Shown here piece by piece: positions 1-10,890 of a stretch of 64,000 nt of DNA (position 1 is the first letter of the stretch; each line of letters opens with the position of its first letter). Below the pieces are notes generated by a model that worked only from the letters and a program-made list of their open reading frames with translations, was not told the DNA's origin and made no database searches. The stretch covers positions 1 through 64,000 of the forward strand of contig MEDY01000046.1 in the NCBI GenBank assembly GCA_001724265.1, given 5' to 3'. A program made the translations under genes and the position numbers. The stretch comes from Rhizaria sp. SCN 62-66. Taxonomy: Eukaryota > Rhizaria, unplaced.

Positions 1-311
1 GGCGGGGAGGCGCTGCGTAGAAAGCGTGGCAGCAGGTGACGGAACAGACGACCCCAGCCGGTTGCCTTACTGGTACTTGCTGTCGTCGTCTTTCTGGGGA
101 CCGATGGGACATTGTCAGAAATACCACAATCTGCCGTGGCAGATTTAGACGTCTCATTTGTCACTGTGCTTGATGCTGCGGGAGATTCGTCGGTCACAGC
201 TGAGGACGTAGGCGTTGAAGTGGGAGGAAACATGTACCGACGCGCACTCATGACAACAGCACTGAGAGCTGCAGCACCGCCCAGCATAACAACTGGAGCT
301 GCCATTGCCAT
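1..311 (-). CDS. Partial hypothetical protein, N-terminus only, runs off left edge
   Basis: The minus strand is open from ATG at 311 (a second ATG is at 305) to the window edge, about 103 codons, with an in-frame UAA upstream of the start. The predicted N-terminus is hydrophobic (begins MAMAAPVVMLGGAAALSAVV), which suggests a signal anchor or membrane segment, and is followed by a Ser/Thr-rich stretch. No family is recognised. An overlapping plus-strand frame (about 112-417) is also open but lacks an ATG. The GC content is higher than in the adjacent 420-1100 stretch, which supports coding. The real product cannot be named because most of the gene is outside the window. Confidence 0.35.
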   Translation of the reverse strand, partial: MAMAAPVVMLGGAAALSAVVMSARRYMFPPTSTPTSSAVTDESPAASSTVTNETSKSATADCGISDNVPSVPRKTTTASTSKATGWGRLFRHLLPRFLRSASP

Positions 312-1120
312 GGTGAGCCGGAGCACCGGCAAGGCGGAGAAAGGCGCGTTGAGAAAGGTGGCCGGAGTAACGCGAACCCCCAGGCCGAGAGGGGAAAGAC
401 TGACACTGGCGGCTTAGAGTCTGGTTAGAAGAGATAGTTGAACCGTAAACCAATAAGACTCACTACACCTACACTACAAAATGAATAAACACATAATGTG
501 CATGAATACCACGATTTTGCGAACTTTTGGAGACTTTTTGGTCGGAAAGTGGAGTTTGGGGAGAGAGCAGATTGTTGACGAAAGTAGGTGCATAGGTTTT
601 GCAGAGTAGATCGTCAGTAAGATCGTTGATAGAGCCATCAAAGATGTGCCAAATACACGGCTTAAAAAACTAATCAATCATTCACTTTCACCAAGGAATG
701 TCGATTGTGTGTATCTTAGAAGGCTGATAAAGTCACGCCACCACATGCCATGACTGCAACGGGTGGCAACTCCCCTCACTCAACAGCAGCGGCCCCTGTG
801 TTAATTCATGCAGTGGCGGCAGTGGCGGGAGGACGAAGTGAAACACTGCAGAACGGGTCTATTTGTTCATTGTTTGCTCAGAGCGCTTCGTTGAACCGTG
901 CATCGGGGGCGCATTTTTTCCTTCCTTTTCTACTTTATGAATTGCTGTTGTTGATGGAATTGCTGGTGTATTCTGCCTCCTGCTCGCCGACCCTTGCTCC
1001 TTAGCCTTCGATCGAATCTGCCGTCATTCACCGATTTCTGCTTACCTAAACATTTGACATGCTTACGTTTCCTCATAATCATCGACGAAATCTTCATTTA
1101 TTAACAGTGCCCCCGTCAAA
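312..1120. promoter_or_regulatory. Intergenic between divergent genes
   Basis: Lower-GC sequence between the left-edge minus gene and the PH/pseudokinase gene. The part upstream of 1120 presumably holds the promoter and 5' UTR of the latter. An 84-codon ORF at 750-1004 has no recognisable product and is treated as chance. No RNA gene or repeat is seen. Confidence 0.35.
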
Positions 1121-4100
1121 ATGGCTTCCATGGTACGTCTCCTGTCCTTTCTGTTCTAGCCACGCTCGATACCAGTCGCTTCCCTCTCATTACCCTCTCC
1201 GCCCCATCATTCCGCGCCAAGCCATATGCTTCTCTCTTTCTCACCTCGAAACTACGACTACAATTTCTCTTCTCCTTTCTTACTACGCATTTCCAATCAT
1301 CATGACGCGCGTGCTTCAGAGTCAGCAGACGGTGTCCGAGCACGACATCTGGGAGGGCATGCTCAAGAAAAAGTCTCCCAAGGGCCTCGTTAAGGTCTGG
1401 CAGGACCGCTGGGTTCGCCTCACCAACGAGAACCTGCGCTACTACAAGAAGCGTGACTCGGACGAGCAGGGCCTGATTCCTATCTCGTACATCGCAACGA
1501 TCAACTTCGACCCCGAGAACCTGAAGCGTCAGCGCTACCGTTTCGACGTCCAAGTCTACGAGAAGCATGGCGGCCGCGTCTTTTCCTTCATCGCCCGCAC
1601 GGAAGAGGAGTGCACTAAGTGGGTCGAGAAGCTCCGCGCCGCGCACGCCGCGTACGATGACCCCACTGCGGGCGACGGTGGCGCGGGCGGCGACTCGGCG
1701 CCCTGGGGCGGCGCTGGCGGCGCCTCCAAGGTCAAGTTCAACAAGCCCCCGGCTCCCGGCGCGGGCGGCGTCGGCGGTGGCGCCGGGGCCGGCGGCGCGG
1801 GCGGTGCTGGCGGCGCGGGCGGGTCCGACGGGTGGTATGCGGCGTCGCTAGCCGGCTACGGTCTGCGGTCTCCGTTCACCTCACTGCCCAAGAAGCCCTA
1901 CGAGCTGACGGAGCAGTCTCTATGCGCGACGGCCTTCGGCGGGTACAAGATCCTCTTCCCCGAGACCGTCTCCCCGTTCGGCTCCGTATACGTGCTGGGT
2001 GACGACTCGTACAGTCTGCTGCGCCGGTCCTACCTGCTGCACGCCGTGGCGTACGACTCGCCGTGCTTCCAGATGGTCGAGGAGTCGATCGCGGCGCTGT
2101 CGCGCATCGCAACCCAGTGCCCGACGCTGCCGCGGTACCTGCACCGCGGCTGCACGTCCGACACGGCGTACTACATCATGCACCCGCCGTTGCGCGTGGT
2201 GGACCACTCACTCAAGGCGTGGCTCGACAACGACGCCGTGTTCCCCCCCGATGTTGTCGCCCACGTCGGCGCGCTCGTGCTCGCCACGCTCGAGGCTGTC
2301 CACGCACACGGCCACATCTTCCACTCGCTGTCGACGGCGACCGTGTTCTTCGACGCTGAGGGCAACACGCGCGTCATGGACCCGTTTCTCACGATCCCCG
2401 TGGAGCAAGCCGCCGAGAACCTCGTGAGCTACACGCCCCCCGAGGTCGCCGCGTGCGGCAGTGTCCACGCGGGCCGCGCGGCCGGCCACGACACCGTCAA
2501 GGGCGACTTCTGGCGTCTCGGCGTATTCCTGTACGAGATGTCGACGCGCATCGTGCCGTTCCGCGTCAACGTCGACCGGCTCGTGCCACCTGAGCAGCAG
2601 GACGCGATGAGCGACGAAGAGCTCGACGCCGTCATCTCCGACGCCATCCTCGCCCTCATTGCCAAGTACACTCCGCAGGACCTGCAGTTTCCGCCCTCCG
2701 TGCCGGCCGACATCCGCGACCTCATCGCGCGCCTGCTCGACCCCAACCCGGCAACGCGCCTCTCGGACTTCGCCGTCGTGCGCGCGCACCGCGTCTTCGC
2801 GTCCGCCGTGCCCGCGGGCCAGGACTGGAGCTGCGCGGCGCTCATGGCGCAGCTCCCGCGGCCGCAGTGGATCCAGGACACGATCGTGGCCGAGATGGCG
2901 GAGCCGCGCCGCGCGACGCCAGTCAACCTCACGCTCGCACCCGAGCCGGCGCGCGTGCAGCACCTCACCGTGACCGTGCTCGCGGCCCGGGGGCTCACTA
3001 CGGCGGCCTCGGAGCGCGTCTACGTCACGGCCGCCGTCGAGGGCGATCTCTGGCGCACCAGTGTGCTGCCCAAGGCGCCGTTGACGTGGAGCGAGTCGCA
3101 CACGTTCTACCTCCATAACGCCGATGCCGCGCCCGCGGCCAGCGACTTGGTGTTCGAGGTGTTGTCGAAGAAGCTCGAGCTGGACGGCTCGAACCCGCTC
3201 GTGGGCGTCGCCGCGCTGCCTTTGCTGACCGCGCGCACGATGGACGAGCTGGAGACGATCGCACTGACCGTGCTCGACGCCAAGGGCCTGCCGGTGGGCG
3301 AGCTCGAAGTGCAGCTGCAGTGGGGCGAGGACCGGTACGAGCTCTCCCGCGGCATCCTCCACAACCTCACGCGCGCCGACGTGCCGCTCGTGCAGGCTTT
3401 CTCGCGGCCGCACCAGAAGCCTAACTACCTGTGGGCACAGATCGTCGACGCGTCGCTCGTGCGCACCGAGGGCGCGGACCAACAGCCCGCCACGCGCCCA
3501 CAGCCGGGGCTCTCCATCGCAGGGTCCTCCGGCAGCGGCGGCAGCGGCGGCGGCGCGCCCGCGGACTGGGGCGCGGCGGCCAGCGCCAACAACAACGGCG
3601 GGCCCGGCTCGCCGTACTCGCTCCCGGCCTCGGGGGCAAGCTTCTCGCTGACCAGCGCGGGGGCGCCCAGCACGCCGATGCGCCCGGCCCCTCCGACGCC
3701 CGGCGCTGTGATGCCCGTGCCGCCGCCTTTCCCCGGCGGCGCGGCGCGCACGGCGTCGTCGTCCTACTCCGGCGCCGGTAACAGCGCTGGCGGCGGCAGC
3801 GGCGGGTTCGCCCCCAGCACGCTCCCGGGCCGCCAGAGTTCGGGCTCCGGGTCCGGCGTCGGCGAGACCGGCGGGGGCGGTTTCTCCCCGCTGTCGCCGC
3901 TCTCGCTCGCGAACCAGGGCTCGTTCCAGGGCGCCCCGCTCCACGCGCTCGCGTCCCCGTCGGCGTCGTCGTCTTCCGGCGGTCCCCGCGCCGTGCCACC
4001 GCGCCCCTCGGCGCTGGGCTCGCCCATGAACGGCAGCATCCTCAACAGCAACAGTGGCAACTCTGTGGTGTCGCCAACCGCGGGCCCCCGCGCCGGTCCC

Positions 4101-4745
4101 CCGCTTTTCGTGCCCCCCGGAGCGTCTCCGACCGCCCACGGCCCCGGCGCCCACGGCCCCGGTCGTCTTTCGCAGCCACATGGCCCGCTGCCCGGCGTGC
4201 CGCACCTCCCGGGCGTGCCCTCGCGGCCGTCCAACGCCATCGCGCTCCCGCTGCCGCCACCGGCCGAGACGGGTCCCTCGCCGTTCGACGCCGCGGCGCC
4301 CACCTGGACGGCCCCGCCCGCGGTGCCCGCCGTGCTCCCAGTGCCCGGCCCTGCGGCCGCGATGGCCGCCAATAACTCCCCACTGACTTCGCCGTCAGGC
4401 GTGCGCGCGGGAGGGGCGCCGCCGCCGTTCTCGCCCCCCGGCGCCGCGCTGTCGGCCGCGCAGCAGGCGGCGCAGCAGCAGGCAGCGGCGGCCGCGGCGG
4501 CGCTCGAAGCCGAGCGCGCGCGCGAGCGTGCTGAGAGTATCTCGGCGCAGAAGGCCAAGGCCGCGGCTGAGAAGGCGGCGGCGGCCGCGGCGGCGGCGGC
4601 GGACCCCAACAACGTGCCTGGCAACTGGCGCACCGTCCCGGTGGACCCCGGGAACCCCGAGTCGTCGTTGTACTATTACAACAGGGTCACCAAGGTTACG
4701 CAGTGGGAGGTTCCCGTCTGCCTCGTCCTGGGCGGCCCCAAGTAA
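1121..4745 (+). CDS. PH - pseudokinase - C2 - WW multidomain protein
   Basis: Preferred model is join(1121..1132,1320..4745), 1145 aa: ATG GCT TCC ATG is followed at once by GTACGT, the donor used by most introns here, and the exon resumes at AGTCAG. The simpler alternative starts at the in-frame ATG at 1302. Domains in order: a PH domain (about residues 10-105, ending near TEEECTKWVEKL); a Gly/Ala linker; a protein-kinase-like fold (about 200-510); a C2 domain starting LTVTVLAARGL; about 300 residues rich in Pro, Ser and Gly; an Ala coiled stretch; and a C-terminal WW domain (YYYNRVTKVTQWEVP). In the kinase fold the HRDxKxxN loop reads HSLSTATVF and DFG reads DPF, so the catalytic Asp, Lys and Asn are missing and it should be a pseudokinase. 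PH and C2 suggest membrane recruitment, WW binding to Pro-rich partners. Stop is UAA. Confidence 0.82.
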
Positions 4746-5479
4746 GCGGGAAGCAAGTTAGCGCTTGATCTGCAGTCGCTTTTGTTGACTGTGAATCATC
4801 AGCGTATTCGTGTGTCTGCTGCTGCGAGTTTTTGTTTTTTGTGATGGGTCATCTTTTTTTTTGTAGTCTTCTTGTTCTCAGATCTTAAACGCTCCGGCTT
4901 TGCTGTTGCTACTGCCCTGGTGCAGCGAGATACACCTCGATGTAGCTGGAGTTGTTAACACCATTTTGTTCTTTTGTTATCGTCTTTTTGTATTCCAGAG
5001 ACGATGACTTGAAGTATTGAGATAGTGATTGATTGAGTGATATGTCTTGTGACGTGCCTTAACTGGAAATACACCATTGTAACACTTTTAAGTTCATATC
5101 TTGTCATTGTCTTATTGAAATCGCATGCTACATGCTTGACGTGACTGACTCTTGCGTGGCTGATTCGTGGCTGGCTGATTGTGGCTTGGGGCGGAAAGTA
5201 GCGCAGTTGTTGGAGATGAATTAACATGCGATCCCTCTGTTGGTTTAAACTGTATGAATACGACCTTTACTGAGCGAAGCGGATTTATATGTTTCGTTTT
5301 TCAAATTTTCAATTGTCTTATTATATCGCTCTCCCTGACAACTTTCTTTACAGGTTAGAACCCTCAGTTCGTCCTTTCAGACTCACTCGTCTGTCTCAGC
5401 GTCGACACTCTCCGCACTTCGTCTTTCGCCCCACGCGGCCCCGCTCTCCGGGCAGCCCTTTTTTGTTTTCAGCTCCGCG
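4746..5479. other. Intergenic, AT-rich
   Basis: Holds the 3' UTR of the PH/pseudokinase gene (T-rich near 4845-4865) and the pyrimidine-rich leader of CPSF73 (about 5360-5479). No further gene, tRNA or repeat is seen. Confidence 0.5.
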
Positions 5480-8400
5480 ATGGCCTCTGCATCGCTGGCG
5501 GGCGTTCCGCCATCGTCGCGCGGCAAGCGCCCGTTGCCGTCCGATGCTGAGGGCTCAACGGTGGAGCAGATTCTCTTCATCCCGCTGGGCTCGGGACAAG
5601 AGGTCGGCCGCTCCTGCCACCTACTACGCCTGAAGGGCAAGACCATTATGCTTGACTGCGGCCTCCACCCGGCGTTTTCGGGCCACGAGGCGCTGCCGTA
5701 CCTCGACGACGTCGATCTGGGCAGCATCGACCTGCTGCTCGTGTCGCACTTCCACCTGGACCACATCGGTGCACTGCCGTACATTCTGCGTCAGCCGCGG
5801 TTTAAGGGCGAGGTGTACATGACGCATCCTACGCGCGCCATCTACCGCCTCATCATGGAAGACTATCTCAAGGCCTCTGTGTCGAGCGACGCCGGCGCCG
5901 CCGCCGCACCGTCGGGCGCACCACCGCTCTTCACCGTCAATGACGTTGTTGACACCATGTCGCGCATCAAGTGCGTCAACTTCCACTCGACCACCACGGT
6001 TCGTGGTATCCGTTTCCGGCCCTACCATGCCGGCCACGTGCTCGGCGCCGCCATGTTCCACATCGAGGTCGGCGATACGAAGCTGCTCTACACCGGCGAC
6101 TACTCGCGCGTCGAGGACCGCCACCTCGTTGCCGCCGAAGTGCCCTCCGTGCGCCCCGACGTTCTCGTCGTTGAGGCCACGCACGGCGGCCTTACGCTAC
6201 CCTCCCGCGAGCAGGAGGAGGACAAGTTCGCGCGCTTCATCCATCGTATCGTCAAGGGCGGCGGCAAGTGTCTCGTGCCGCAGTTCGCGCTCGGCCGCAT
6301 GCACGAGCTGCTGCTCATCCTCAACGACTACTGGCAGCGCCACCCCGCGCTCCACTCCGTGCCCATCTACTACGCCTCCGACCTCTCGCAGCGCTCCATG
6401 GAGGTCTACCGTAGTTATGTCAACGTGATGAACGCGACGATGCGCGCGGCCTCGTCTGCGGGCCGCACGCCGTTCGACTTTGAGCACGTCATCCAGACGC
6501 GCTCCCCGGCCGGCATCGACCAGTCCGGCCCTTGCGTTGTCTTTGCCTCGCACGGTATGTTGACTGGTGGCCTCGCGCTGAACCTTTTCGGTCGCTGGTG
6601 CGAGGACAAGCGCAACGGCGTCATGATCGCCGGCTACAATGTCGAAGGCACGCTTGCGTACCAGCTCGCTCACGACAAGCCCGACATGCACCGCACAGCG
6701 CAGGGCCGCATGCTCGCGGTAAACATGCAGGTCGAGTCCGTGTCGATGTCGAACCACGCAGATGGCAAGGATACGGTCGAGTTCGTGCGCCAGGTGCAAC
6801 CCACGTACTGCATTCTCGTCCACGGCAACCCCCACGGCATGAGTACGTCCCAAGATATCATATTGTGTTCTATATGTGTTTTTATTCCTTTTTGTATTTT
6901 CACAGGATTTTTTGGTGACATTTTTCATCTTGATTATGCTCACACTGTTTCTTCCTGAATCACTTGTTCTTGCTATATAGTGGCTCTCAAGAGTCGTCTG
7001 ACTCAGGAGTTCCGTTCTCGCGGCCTCCTTGTCGCGGCGCCGACCAACTGCCAGCCCGTGCAGATTACCCTGCAGACGCGCAAGACCGTTAAGGCCGTCG
7101 GCGCGCTTGCCGCCGCCACGGACGACGAGGACCGCATTCTCTCCGACACTTCGGGCGCCACCCTCGCAGGCCTTATCGTGCGCCGCCCTGCGCACGAGGC
7201 CAACCGCTACCTGCTGCTTGCGCCCGCGGACCTGCCACATTACGCGCCGCCCCTCGCGGCCGCCGGTTTTGCCTCCAAAGTGCGTCTGCCGTGGTGGGGC
7301 ACGTGGGCCGGCGCGCAGGCCGTCGTCGCCGGCGTGTTCGAGCTCGACGTCGCTCTCGACGAAGACGCCGCTGCCGCCGCGCTTGCTGCCGCGCAAACCA
7401 ACACCTCCGCAGGCGACGCGCAGCAACAGCAGCTGTTGCCGCCGCAGCCGCTGCGCGCGCGCCGCGTGACGCTGCTGGGCGGCGCAGTCGCACTCTGTCA
7501 GCACCCGCTGCCGCTGGCGGCGCAGACCGAGTACACGGCCTGGTTTGCGCTGCCCGCCGCGGACCGCGCGCGCGCACCGGCGCCGGCGACGCTGTTTGAG
7601 CCGCAGCTCGTGGTGTCGTGGACGGCGTCGCCGATCGCGGACATGGCCGCGGATACGCTGGTGGCGCTGTTTATGTCGCTCGAGGCCAACCCCGGCGCCG
7701 TGCGCATGCTGTCCAAGGGCGCCACGGGGTGCTGCGCGGCCGAGTCGTCACCCGCGGTTACCGTCGGCAACTTTGCGGACTCAGCCCCCGCCTCCGCCTC
7801 GGGCTCCGCCTCTGCGTATGTGGGTGGTGGTGACGCTGAGTCAGTGGCGAAAGAAGAGCGCGAACTAGAGGCACAGACGGCTATGCGCCCGTATCTCGCG
7901 CCCGATGACGAGGACGTCGCTCTCGCCAACAGCGCCAACGCCCGCGCCGACGCCGACGCGACTGCGAATACTGACCACGGCGGCGGCGTCACCGGCGTCA
8001 AGTCCGAGCCTGGTGCCGCTCGCTCAGCGACCGGCAGAGGCCCCCAGGTCAAGACGGAGCCCGGCGCTGCCCCGCCTAAGCCCACTGCAAGCGCCGCCCC
8101 CACCGCCGCTGCTGCTGCTGAGCCTGTACCGGTGGAACCCGTTGCGCTGATCGACGATTTCGCCGCTCTGTCTGCGCACCGCGCCTCAACCAAGGCGACC
8201 GCGGAGGCCTTCACGCTCGCTCTCCGCGCCGAGCTCGCGAGCATCGAGACTGTCGACGCTTCCGCGGACGCCCCCGCGGAGTCCACGGCTTCGGTGACTG
8301 TGGGCGACGGACTGCGCCCGCAGGACATGTGGGACCCGCGGTGGTCGGCGGCCGCACTGGCTGAGCTCGAGGAGATGCTCGCCAACACTTTTGGCGCCAA

Positions 8401-8662
8401 CGCATTCGCGCTGGACGCCGCGTCGCGCGCGCTTTTCGCTGCCCGCTGCGGCGTGGACGCGGTGGCCGCGGCTGCTGAAGCGGGCGCGCTGCTTGCGGGC
8501 ACGCCAGAAGCCGCTGCCGAGGCCGGCGCTGTCTTCGCTGACGCTATCACCGATGCTGCGACCGAGGCCGCTGCGTTCGCCCCTCCTGCTGTCGTTTCTC
8601 CCGCTGCTGCTGCGGCCTCTGCTGCGGGCGCTGCAATGAGCGACGACGCCACTAACGTTGCC

Positions 8663-8695
<33 letters not shown>

Positions 8696-9514
8696 GAGTC
8701 CGCGCCCATCACGCTTTCTGACTCTGATTCGCTCGCACTCGCAGTATCCCCTGCCGCTGGCTCCGCGCTTGCGTCCGCGCTCGCTGCCGCGCTGGCCCCG
8801 GCCCCCGCGTCCGCAGCTGCGGTTCTCCCCGGTGCACCCGCTGCGCTGCGTCGGCTGCTCACTGTTGCCGGCCGCCGCGGCGCGCGTATCGCACCGTCCG
8901 GGTTTGTCGCGCCGTTGCTCGTGTTTGTTGTCGACGGCGTGCCAGGTTTGCTGCGGCTCGCCGACATGAGCGCGGCGTCGCTCGGGTACAACGAGTACGC
9001 CGCGCTTTTCCGCATAGTCTCCACCGCTAATGCCACGAGTTCCACGGGTACTCGCGCCAAGTGCAGTCCGCTGCCGCGCGAAGTGTACGACAAGGCGCGC
9101 GACGCGATCGCGCACCACGTTGAGCGGCAGGCAGCCAAGGCGTGCGGCGCGTTGTTTCCGCTGCGGCTCTCGGACATCGTGCTGGCGACCGACGCGGACG
9201 CGGACGCGACGGGCGAGGCCCGCGGCAGTCTTGCCGGCGACGAGGACGACGATGGCGCGGCCGCCGGCGCGGCAGCGGCGGCCGCGGCGGAGGACGGCGC
9301 AGGCCGCATGGCGCTGCTGGATGAGGATGGTGAGGCGCTGCCCGATACCGAGGGCGCTGGTGGCAGCGGGGACAAGGACGGGCTGGACGTCGCGGCGCTG
9401 ATGGGCGGCGAGTATGACGGCGACGACAGCGGCGCTGCTACTGCGGCTGCTCCCGAGCAACATGAGCAGCAGCAGAGGGCGATGAGGGATGAGTACAACG
9501 AGGAGGAGAACTGA
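5480..9514 (+). CDS. CPSF3: CPSF73-type mRNA 3'-end processing endonuclease
   Basis: Join(5480..6842,6981..9514), 1298 aa. This is the metallo-beta-lactamase/beta-CASP endonuclease that cleaves pre-mRNA before polyadenylation. The zinc motif HFHLDHIGALP is at residues 90-100. Further metal ligands lie in YHAGHVLGAAMF, YTGDYSRVEDRH, VEATHG, MSNHADG and LVHGNP, so all catalytic positions appear present. The match to CPSF73 rather than INTS11 rests on the segments EVYMTHPTRAIYR and PIYYASDLSQRSM. The intron is 138 nt (GTACGT...ATATAG), phase 1, and splitting it rebuilds an ATG codon between PHGM and ALKSRL. The C-terminus is far longer than usual: about 800 residues rich in Ala, Asp and Glu follow the catalytic part, whereas the family has about 200. 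Stop is UGA followed by another UGA. Confidence 0.95.
8663..8693 (+). repeat. (GCT)n poly-Ala microsatellite
   Basis: Ten or so CTG/GCT units within the CPSF73 C-terminal tail encode a poly-Ala run. Such triplet runs recur in most long genes of the window. Confidence 0.8.
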
Positions 9515-9932
9515 TGACACTGTCTCACCCGCTTAGAACAAATATATAATAGATTAAGGCCTCGCGTTGATTAATACATAATATATGACGCTTTTCGAAA
9601 CGGCTATGTTGCCAACATACAACACGAATACACACAATATGCTTCCAAAGCAACGCAGCACGGGAGAGTGCTAGTGAATGAGTACAAGTTCAATGAATAC
9701 AAACATATTTGGAGAGTATAAGTTGATATTGTATTTTTGATTTAGAACAGAAAAAAGCATTAAGCTTTGAAACAAGTAAAGTGAACTATGGAAACAAGTG
9801 TGACTTTCGCATCACGTGCAAGGCAACGCAGAAGTCAAGCGGAGAATGAACGTCCAGAAGGACATGACGCAAGTGTAGTAGCGCAGAGGAACTGCACACG
9901 AGCATGCTGCTGTCACTAGCGTCTTGTGTCGC
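9515..9932. other. Convergent intergenic region
   Basis: AT-rich 3' flanks of CPSF73 (+) and LC8 (-). Nothing else is recognised. Confidence 0.5.
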
Positions 9933-10313
9933 TTAGCCGGACTTCCAGATGAGAATGTTGAGGTGTCCGTACTGCACCTGGGCGTACTTCTTAGCCTCGT
10001 GGGTGACATCGGAGCCGAACTGCTGTCCGACGACGACATTCCACGTGCGCGAGTACATCTTATCCATCTCGCGGCGGATGTGCGCGGCGATCTCGCGCTC
10101 TGAGGTGCAGAGCTCAATGGCTTCGGTGGCGACGCGCTCGACGCCCTCCTTAGTGGCGTCGTCCATGTCCACCGTCTTGAAGTCGATGCGGATCGGCGAG
10201 GCCTGAAACTGCTTGAACAGGTCCATCTCGGAACCGCTATTATTGAGCGAGTTCGAGCGCGAGCGCAGAGAACCGCGGCGGATGGAGTTGCGACGGGAGT
10301 TGGATAACGACAT
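9933..10313 (-). CDS. DYNLL: Dynein light chain LC8 type
   Basis: 126 aa, intronless, UAA stop. The body matches the 89-residue LC8 hub protein, which dimerises and binds short linear motifs in dynein intermediate chain and many other partners. Diagnostic segments are IAAHIRREMDKMYSRTWNVV, VGQQFGSDVTHEAKK and the terminal ILIWKSG (LLFKSG in animals). An N-terminal extension of about 35 residues is rich in Ser and Arg (RRNSIRRGSLRSRSNS), with several basophilic kinase-type sites; standard LC8 lacks it. The start is the only upstream in-frame ATG. An internal Met at residue 30 (MDLFKQF) is the alternative start for a near-standard-size protein. Confidence 0.95.
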   Translation of the reverse strand: MSLSNSRRNSIRRGSLRSRSNSLNNSGSEMDLFKQFQASPIRIDFKTVDMDDATKEGVERVATEAIELCTSEREIAAHIRREMDKMYSRTWNVVVGQQFGSDVTHEAKKYAQVQYGHLNILIWKSG

Positions 10314-10890
10314 CGGAACCTATTAGAGTTGGGCGAGCGGGAACAACAAGAAGGGGTGGAGATGTGAGACACGAATGAGACGAAATTAGACCGTTTGACA
10401 GGAGGCAATAATAAGGATTCAGAAATAACAGATAATCAAAATAGCCATTAGGCACATCAAAAAATACAAAAGTCGCGCGTTATTTCAAACAACGGTTGTA
10501 TTGGCGAGATTGACGCCGCAGAAGAAAACGAGTAACGTTCGCTTTCCTCAGCGGCTGGCCGGTTGGTTCGCGAAAAATCGGCTTCACGAATGCCCGTTTA
10601 CGCGAGACTTTGGACACATAGAAAGCTTCATTAGAGTACTACAATAAGATATTTAGCAAATGATATAGATGAAATCATTAGTCGACTGCTATGGGGCTAT
10701 GTTTATTTCCAATTATCTGTTGAGTATTTTTCCTAATATCCATCCGCCGCAACGACTGCAAACACTCACCAACTCGCTATCCAATTCACCTGTATTTCCT
10801 CTCTGCAGCCTGCATTACTTAAGGCTCTTGCTGTTTTCGACTGAACCATAACAAACACAGAAATCAAAAGAACCTTGCTGACCATAACAT
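10314..10890. promoter_or_regulatory. Divergent promoter region LC8 / NOL8-like
   Basis: 577 bp between two divergent starts; must contain the promoter and leader of both genes. No distinct motif could be established by eye. Confidence 0.4.

Noticed and set aside
1059-1301. N-terminal extension of the PH/pseudokinase gene from ATG at 1059
   Set aside because: Composition is pyrimidine-rich and intron-like, it contains a strong GTACGT donor, and the translation shows no domain.
2208-4205. Antisense ORF of 665 codons over the PH/pseudokinase gene
   Set aside because: Arg/Gly/Ala shadow of a gene with clear PH, C2 and WW domains on the other strand.
7498-9528. Long antisense ORF (676 codons) over the CPSF73 tail
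   Set aside because: GC-rich third positions on the sense strand suppress stops on the other strand. The composition is Ala/Ser shadow, with no recognisable domain.
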